A DNA stretch of 64,000 nucleotides from Taiwanofungus camphoratus (taxonomy: Eukaryota > Basidiomycota > Agaricomycetes > Polyporales > Taiwanofungaceae): positions 1,302,001 through 1,366,000 of the forward strand of contig CP021229.1 in assembly GCA_003999685.1 (NCBI GenBank), read 5' to 3'. Shown here piece after piece: positions 56,971-64,000 of this stretch (its first letter is position 1; each line of letters starts with the position of its first letter). The notes beneath the pieces are model-generated. The model was not told the DNA's origin and did not search any database. It worked only from the letters and a program-made list of their open reading frames with translations. The position numbers and the translations under genes are program-made.

Positions 56971-58265
56971 ATGGCGCAGCCCGCCTTCTCCCCGCGCATC
57001 GCAGTCGTCACTGGAGCTTCACAAGGTCTGGGACTGAGCATAGCCTTGCGTCTGGCAGATGACGGCCTCGATGTCGCTGTGAACGATCTTGCGTCGAAGA
57101 ACGCTCAGATTCAGGAGGTCGTCTCACAGATCGAAGCCAGGGGCAGGCGGGCCCTTGCTGTGCCCGCGGATGTATCCCGAGAAGAGGAAGTCCAAGCCAT
57201 GATCATGAGGGTGATAGAGCAACTCGGTGGCTTGGACGTGGTGAGCGGACCTTACTCTAATATGATATATCATTTGGGGTCAGCTGAATGGATCGCCTCA
57301 CGACTGGTACCTATAGATGATCGCGAATGCAGGAATTGCGGTTCTCAAGCCATTTCTCGAGAGTGCGTACGATCCGATTGTACATGGTAGCATGGACTTC
57401 CCTGGCTGACATATGTGATTACAGCTTCCACAGAGGAGTGGGACCGCATCGTATCGGTCAATCTGCGCGGTGTGATGCTTTGTTATAGGTATGCTGCGTT
57501 GCAAATGATAAAACAAGGACGCGGCGGAAGGATCATAGGTGAATTTCCTTTCATCGCCGTCACATGACGACACACCTTTATGATAACGGATGCGCGAAGG
57601 GGCGAGCTCTCAAGCTGGAAAGAAAGGTGACTAACCCCATATGTCCCGTATGACGGAGACTGTTGCTTCCGCGAACTTGTTCCACAAGGTACCACCAATC
57701 TTTCAGCGTACGGTGCAACCAAGTTCGCCGTCAGAGGCCTTACGCAGACTGCAGGTGCAGCCAGACATCATGCCCCGAGTAGCCTAGGAGCTTACTTCTT
57801 CCTTTCTGGATACAGCTCTGGAGCTCGCACCACACAACATCACGGTGAATGCATACGCGCCAGGAATCATCATCACTGCTCTAGGCGAGTGGAAACACGC
57901 TACAAGACCTCCGAGCCAGGACGCTCACACCATAGGTTTCGTTACTACTGGCTGCAGCTGATCACCCAGACGACACAATTAATGGCGGAGTCGGTTCTAC
58001 CGTCAAGAAGGTAAATGATACTGGAACTGGAAAGCGTCGTTTGTTTTGATTGATAGATCATATCCAGCTGTTTGGATTGCCACCAGACGCGCCTGATGCT
58101 GGGCCGGAGACAGTTGCTAGTCTGGTCTCATACCTGGCAAAGCCGGAGGCCCATTTCATCACTGGTGTGTTGCTGGACTTAATGACTCCGTGACACTCGC
58201 GGAATCACTCAAGCTGTGGTATAGGCCAGACAATCCTCCTGAACGGCGGAGTTACGTTCGATTGA
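56971..58265 (+). CDS. Short-chain dehydrogenase/reductase, distant copy D
   Basis: Same subfamily as copies A-C, but on the plus strand about 25 kb away. Starts MAQPAFSPRIAVVTGASQGL; VAVNDLASKNAQIQEVVSQ; PADVSREEEVQAM; MIANAGIAVLKPFLE; EEWDRIVSVNLRGVMLCYRY; ASSQAGKK; NLSAYGATKFAVRGLTQTA (catalytic Tyr and Lys); ITVNAYAPGIIITAL; GPETVASLVSYLAKPEAHF; ends GQTILLNGGVTFD (stop 58263-58265). Several introns at the same places as in A-C, which supports common descent rather than retro-copying. All catalytic residues are present. Confidence 0.85.
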
Positions 58266-59477
58266 CCTGACGAGTCCGTTAAGATAGCATGAGGTTTTCT
58301 TTCGCACAAGTGATTTGCGTGTCCTTTAGCGTGTTTGAAGATCCACATGTCCCCCGTGTCTAGGGACGTCCTCTATTGTTGTCCACGCTTCGTCAGCGAT
58401 GCCATATCTCCGTTTTTTGATACGATAAGTGGATAATCTATGCTCGAGGTGAATGCATAAAAGATGATGACACGTAGAACTGAATGTCTATGCATTCACT
58501 CTTCAAAGGCACTATATGTGTGGCTATCCGCAAGGTACCGCACTACGTCGAGTAGCGGGACAAGACATCTATTCAACTGATGGACATGTGACCACAAACA
58601 CAACTGCTGGCTTGCACGTCAGTTCAGGCACCCGGTATCTTGAAGCAGGCTGCGGCAGTCATAGCCTGATAGGCTTCTTCTGTGTAGGGTGGGTATCGCA
58701 AACTCATAGACTGTCAGTCATGCAGGCATACTTAGAGTTCATATGTCGTCCACGTAGGAGAAAGGAAGGACGTACGCAGGTGGCACATTGACATAGCCCC
58801 AACAATGAGTGAATGTGTCGAGAGTGAGTTTTCCTCCCCAAGAGCTGTCTAGACATTGGTCAGTTTAGCAACACCCAGTCAACAAAGGAACATGCTCACA
58901 TCCCGAATCTCCTTGGCCCCCCAATCCAACTTCATATGCTAGATTCGACGGTTACTGGATTCGTTGATTCAAGCACAGGTAATACACTGACCTGCTAATT
59001 GGGAAATTGTATCATTGAGGACAAGTGTGCCACTTCTGGTCTCGTCTAAGACTGTAAACAGGAAGCATTCGGTATAGTTGACCCTAACAAAGTAGAAGGA
59101 CTTAGTGTCTCACATTTCTGCTTGACGTCCTCCTTATTGAATACATAGATGACCAGAGGAGATCCATATTGTTAAACTGCATGCAGTTGCAAGAACACGA
59201 ACACGTGATAGATCACATGATGTAATCGCGTCGCGTCGCGCGATTCGCGCCATAAGGAGCACGTTTGCTCGGAGGCTTCTAAGGACCATGCGGCGGTCTT
59301 GTGGTGCGTCTAGTTCAACCGAGAAGTTCTCAAATTATATTGGCCAGACATTGACCAGAAGGTTTCTTCAATTCCAGCTATGATAGCGTCCCGTCGGCTC
59401 CTGGGCGCTCCAGCTGCTTGTATTATCTGGTTGCGCTTCAATTCTCAGTAGCTGTTGATTTTTTCACTCTAATTACC
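58266..59477. other. Spacer between SDR copies D and E
   Basis: No gene seen. A palindrome-rich CG stretch (about 59226-59250, GTCGCGTCGCGCGATTCGCG) is the only notable pattern. Confidence 0.35.
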
Positions 59478-60308
59478 ATGTCGTCTCCATTACCTTCCGC
59501 GTTGCATTGACCACGAGCGCTGCGCAAGGAGTTGGAGAAGCCATTGCGCTGCGCCTCACACATGGTGGGTCCGGCGTTGCTCTCAATGACATCCCATCAA
59601 AAGAAAAGCGACTTGATGCTGTGAAAAAAAATTTAAGGAAAGAGCAGAGGTGCAATTTCTGCTTCCAAAGATGTGTCCTAGGAGGCGGATGTCATCGGAA
59701 TGATTGACACAGCGGTTAAATCACTGGGCGGATTGGACGTAGCGTGAGTTAACGCTTGTCTATAATGCTGCTATATTTGACAAGTTGCTATATGGTTGCG
59801 AATACAGGACTAGGAATGTCCAAGTCAATATCCGATAGTGAGTGATCGAGCAAGGACACCTTTTTCATTGCTGATTCTGAGTGAATTCAGCTACTGTCGA
59901 GGACTTCGAGCGTATCATGTCGGTCATTTTCTAAGGCTCCTCTCAGCATGCTCTCGGCAGATAGCCGTACCATTATCCATTTTCTACACTCTCACCACCC
60001 TCGAATTAATTGTGGCTAGTCTGACATCCTGACGATGCAAATCAACGGAGGTCCTGAGTCCATAGCTAAAATGTACATCGGCCCCAATCTTCCTCTGCTG
60101 TTGCCCAGCTCGCATCAGGTCGCAGGTTTGCACTTAGATACTCCTGCGGAGCCGTTCGTGGTTGCGGGCCTAGCGTTGTACCTTGTACGGCTAGAATCCC
60201 ATTTTGTTCCTGGTAAATACCGCTAGATAAATGGATGTGGGTTGATGATGATACATATCCTTCCTAGGTCAATCCATCAGTACCAACGGAGGTCCAGACT
60301 TTGATTGA
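59478..60308 (+). pseudogene. Short-chain dehydrogenase/reductase, broken copy E
   Basis: Relic of the same SDR subfamily. The ATG at 59478 opens MSSPLPS, but one base is missing directly after (the frame stops at TGA near 59508, where relatives have RVAxVT). The correct frame resumes as TTSAAQGVGEAIALRL, VALNDIPSKEKRL. Later fragments are recognisable out of one another's frame: EDFERIMSV (about 59895) and the end QSISTNGGPDFD, stop 60306-60308. The NAG and Tyr-x-x-x-Lys segments cannot be found intact, and part of the middle appears lost. It lies 1.2 kb downstream of copy D in the same direction, as expected for an old tandem duplicate. Confidence 0.75.
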
Positions 60309-61235
60309 CAGGGCTGAGGGAAACTGCACTGTCTTTCCCAAGCTCCACTATCGACCATGAAAGAGAGGTTGCTCTTGTGTTTAGAATGCGAGAAGATAAT
60401 ATACCGAAGTAGTCAAACAAAGTCTACGCACCTGGGAAAGTAAAACAAAAACAAAAACAATAAATCCTGTAGTCTCATTCTCCGCCTGGTACAATTGCGA
60501 CAAGCGGAAGCTTTGTACTGAGGACCGCCTTGAGGCTATATCTGCAGCAGTGAGATTCATCTCGGTTTGCCTTAGCTTCTCAGAAATAGTATGTCTTGCA
60601 CCCTCTTGGTTTTCATGTGCTTGCATTGTCACGTTCAATTACTCCGGTCTGGAATGTGTGCGCTTGTTTAAAATAAGCTCACCGGCGTCACTCACTGGTG
60701 GAAACGTGGGTATCCGCACATTGAGTAAGTATATGACCATCAGCAAAGCACTTCATTTCAAAGCACCGAAACGAAATTCCAACTTAATGTGCGAGTCAGA
60801 GTCGCTCCGAAATTCCGCTTGAGTGAGGGCCTTGAGGTAGCCAGTCCGATTCTGTTATTTCAAACCTACACACGTAAGCACGGAGCTCAAGTTTCGTTGG
60901 GGGAACGTTACAAGGACGGAACGATCTAAATACGCCTTCAGCGTAATGGTTCAAGCTCAGAACGCTATCGGCAATTATAGTGAAATAAATTGTGGTTTAC
61001 ACGTTACCGTAGAGTGTACATAGGGTACGGGCGAGCTTGAATAGAACAATAACGTAGCATTATAATCTTTGATCACAATGGAAGAAATTGTCAATCAATT
61101 CCCCGCAATCTTATGGGGTATATGAGTGTTCTGTGCAGTTCTGTGATGTCCAATTAATCAGGTGGATTACCTAATTCAGTAGCCTAACTGGATCGCTCAA
61201 AAGGAGCTTGCAGTTTGCATCCGAGTCAATGAAGA
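60309..61235. other. Intergenic
   Basis: No gene recognised; includes an A-rich stretch (AAACAAAAACAAAAACAATA, about 60444). Confidence 0.35.
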
Positions 61236-62619
61236 ATGTCCGTCTCCCCTCCAATACGGCGACTCTCCTCAACGAGCACTAGTAGCAGAGAAGACCTCAT
61301 CAACCAGTATGAGGCAGAGGAGGAGCGCATTATCAATGTGTTATCCAGAAAACTCGAGCAGGTTCGTGCATCCCAGCGGCCCGGTGGACGATCTACTGAT
61401 TATGTGTGGCCGAGTTCAGCTTCGAGAGGAGAAGATTGAACTCGAAAACGCATTAGAGGCCGAGTCGGAGAACCATGTGAATAGACTATCCCGGGAAATA
61501 ACTGCCCTACGACTTGCCCAGCAGGAGCAGGTGAATGGCAGTGGCGGAGGCTCGCCGATAGACACACGATTAGGACTGCAACCGTTCTTAGGCTATAGAG
61601 GCCCAGCGGAGCCGACCGCGGAGATAATGCTCGAGGCGATGCGGAGAGAAAATGAGCAGCTGAGAAACAGGCTTGTTGACACTGAGCGTGACTACATTCG
61701 AATAACGAGGCTGAACGAGATCTACCGGGAAGAGCTCATTGAGCATCGCCGACGGGTGAGTGCCGTGCATACCCTCCTTTTTAACACTGCATGCGGCTTG
61801 ATATTGTGATTTCCTAAGCTCGGTCTCCCGGTGGACAATCTTATAGGGTTGGCGTCTAATGATCCGTACTCTCAACCGACCCATCGGCGCTCGGGCTCGA
61901 GTGCGTCGTCGCCCTCTACCTCTATTCTTGTGCTCCCTGGTCCTCCACAGACCCAATCTGCACGCCCAATTCCCGGTGTACCCATTCCTCGCACACCATC
62001 ACAGATTCAGCGTCCAATGAACAACATATCCGAGTTGACGACTCCCCCCTCACATTCGCCCTCTTCCTCCTCCTCGTCTCCTTTCCCCTTCTCCCCATCT
62101 GTAGTCTCGCCTCTTCCCACTAGCTTTGCGAGCGCCACCACGGCTGTGACGACGCCACCTTCATCCGCGTCGCTCGCTTCGAATCCGCCTCCGCCATATC
62201 CAGGAGCGGGGAATCGTGCGCTATCGTACCCGTCTGTACCACCGCCGTCGCTCTCATCATCGTTCGGTTCTCCGTCGACGTCGTATCACCCCATGCGTGA
62301 CGCTCCGCCGTCGCCAGGGGACGCATTCGGGAGCCGCGGTAACTCGTTCCACCGCCGCGGGAGCTTCGATCGACGTGTAGCCGAGGCAGGGGGCCTGCGT
62401 AGTCTGAGCAGGGGCCAAAGCCATAGTCGACGTGCGAGTATTGAACGGGGCGCGCGTGTCGCGGAAACGGGCTCGCTGCTCCCGCGCGGAAGAGCGAGAA
62501 GAGAAAGCCTGCAAGAGGCAGTGGAGGATGCGGAGGATGCAGAGGTGGCCATCGCTGCAACGCAGGAGAACGGCGTCAGTGAGCTCGATGAGAAAGCGAA
62601 GGGGCACTCATCGGTCTGA
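61236..62619 (+). CDS. CCDC6-like coiled-coil protein
   Basis: Exons 61236-61361, 61420-61755 and 61819-62619 sum to 1263 nt, giving 420 aa. After a Ser-rich start (MSVSPPIRRLSSTSTSSRED) comes a long coiled coil, about residues 20-155: YEAEEERIINVLSRKLEQ / LREEKIELENALEAESENHV, NRLSREITALRLAQQEQ, and RRENEQLRNRLVDTERDYIR. The phrase KIELENALE-x-E-x-x-HVNRL matches the conserved block of the CCDC6/DUF2046 family. The C-terminal half is Ser/Pro-rich and probably disordered, with many Arg-x-x-Ser sites (RRGSFDRR, SHSRRASIERG). Human CCDC6 is linked to DNA-damage signalling; whether that applies in fungi is unknown. Confidence 0.8.
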
Positions 62620-64000
62620 GCGCCTATGGTCGACCCGGTATACTCTCCCTTCTTCGTCTCCGTCGATTTGATATGCTAATTTCGGACATGGACCAATGCT
62701 ACTAAGCTTTTTGCTTTCTCAGTGTACGACCCCCTGCCGAGGTGGACTGTATTTGTCGATCACAGCGTGCAGTAGCACCGAAGTAAACTTAGCGAAGCCT
62801 TAATTGATTTTGCACATTGGTCTCCGCATACCTTAGGAGTCCACCCAATTAATGAGTCCCTAGACCGACCCTTGTCTGGGTCCACGACAAGGCAAGCAAG
62901 ACTTCACTCCAGCTTTAGGATTGCTACTATTTGGGGACATCCTTGAGTACGAACTCGGCACCGTCGGACCTGTTCATATTTTACCAAACATTCACCAGGT
63001 GCACAGTGCTTTAAGGTCGGTACTGTCATAAAGACTGCAGAAGCAGTGTCAATAACAGAGGAAATAAACTGCGCTTGGCCAAAAAGAAACCATCATGGCA
63101 TGTTCTGAATGTGAAGCCCACACAGCGAGCAAACCAGCTTGTAGGCTGACAAACACAGAAAAAAGAATGCTGTAAAACCAATGGTTTGATAGAGACGGTG
63201 ACCGACGTCAAAGCCATTCGGCATAGACACAGTTGGAGGTCTTTGAACACAACAATTTGTATACCCTATGATACAGCTATTGGTTTTGGATTCCAAGACT
63301 GATCACCACAAGCAATAACATAGTCGACAATGACTGATCAATTAAGCCCAATCGAGGAACATGTAGAACAACTCTGACAATGACGCACCGCCAGGTCAAT
63401 CAAATCAAGTATCTAAGAAGGATCTTGAAGCCCCCATGACAAATTACTGTAAGATTGAGTGACGGGTGTACGCAACGAATTCGTGTTCGCCCGATGGCGC
63501 TCAACGCATTTCAGGTTGCGATGACCGAGGACACCTGACAGATTTGGTCAAGGACCTTTTTCTCCTGCAATACCCGGAAGCTGGAGGCAGATGTCTTATA
63601 CCGCAGGAAGACCACCTGCTCCCGCATCCGTGCTTGCACTGCTCTTCGGAAACCCTTGCTGGATGACATTTGCAGGCTGAACAGCTAGCCAAAATACTGC
63701 TAAAGACGAGTAGAAATCCGAGCTACGCACTGGTGGCTGCAAGCATATATGTTTAACAGAATTCAGTGTTGAGCTCAGCGAAGGAGAGCTTCAAACGGTA
63801 ATGGCCACGTGATGAATTCGGGTTAAGACAGTGATGCTATTTCGCTATCTATGAGGTCTAGTCCGACCACATCAATGGAAGGTGCAAATCCCAACATGTT
63901 TTGTTCCTTACTATGCCTCACCGGGGAGTCGGCACCCCCTAGAAGTCGGCAGTTGCCTCTGATTGGCCAAAAAACCGTCTTTTTTGATGGCTTTCGCAAA
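62620..64000. other. Intergenic to window end
   Basis: No gene recognised on either strand; short open frames only. A gene truncated by the right edge cannot be excluded. Confidence 0.35.

Overview
The window is nuclear DNA of a filamentous basidiomycete, most likely an agaricomycete (mushroom or polypore). Evidence: many short (about 45-65 nt) GT-AG introns; basidiomycete-type F-box proteins; an expanded, atypical G-alpha; a CYP53-type P450; a ChAP/Chs5 exomer pair; small multi-exon genes on both strands. I saw no organelle, plasmid, CRISPR, prophage or retrovirus-like sequence. The species cannot be named from sequence alone.

Layout. 0-13 kb holds a left-truncated P450 (-), a Derlin (+), orotate phosphoribosyltransferase (-), a TOK1-type two-pore K+ channel (+), the exomer scaffold CHS5 (+) and a D-2-hydroxyacid dehydrogenase (+). 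13-20 kb holds a frame-broken methyltransferase (-), an F-box gene (+) and about 3 kb with no recognisable gene. 20-24.4 kb is HMG-CoA reductase (+). 24.4-34 kb is an accessory zone: a TIR element (MITE-like), three tandem short-chain dehydrogenase/reductase (SDR) genes on the minus strand that were duplicated with their promoters, and a cluster of nested inverted repeats with a perfect hairpin. 34-38 kb holds a decayed aldehyde dehydrogenase and a polyQ small heat-shock protein. 38-44.5 kb holds a ChAP-family exomer adaptor (-) and aspartate kinase (+). 44.6-47 kb holds the second MITE copy and otherwise no recognised gene. 47-50.4 kb is an atypical G-alpha with two micro-exons. 51.6-56 kb holds an F-box-like gene (-) and CYP53 (-). 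57-60.3 kb holds a fourth, intact SDR and a fifth, broken one (+). 61.2-62.6 kb is a CCDC6-like coiled-coil protein.

Functional links. CHS5 and the ChAP gene encode the two halves of the exomer coat (trans-Golgi to plasma-membrane export) and lie about 28 kb apart. HMG-CoA reductase (sterol), OPRT (pyrimidine) and aspartate kinase (threonine/methionine) are housekeeping genes. The SDR family (three tandem, two distant copies), the two P450s and the ALDH relic are the fast-evolving metabolic part. Most gene models below were built by hand from splice signals and reading phase. Where I checked that the exon sum is a multiple of three, I say so.
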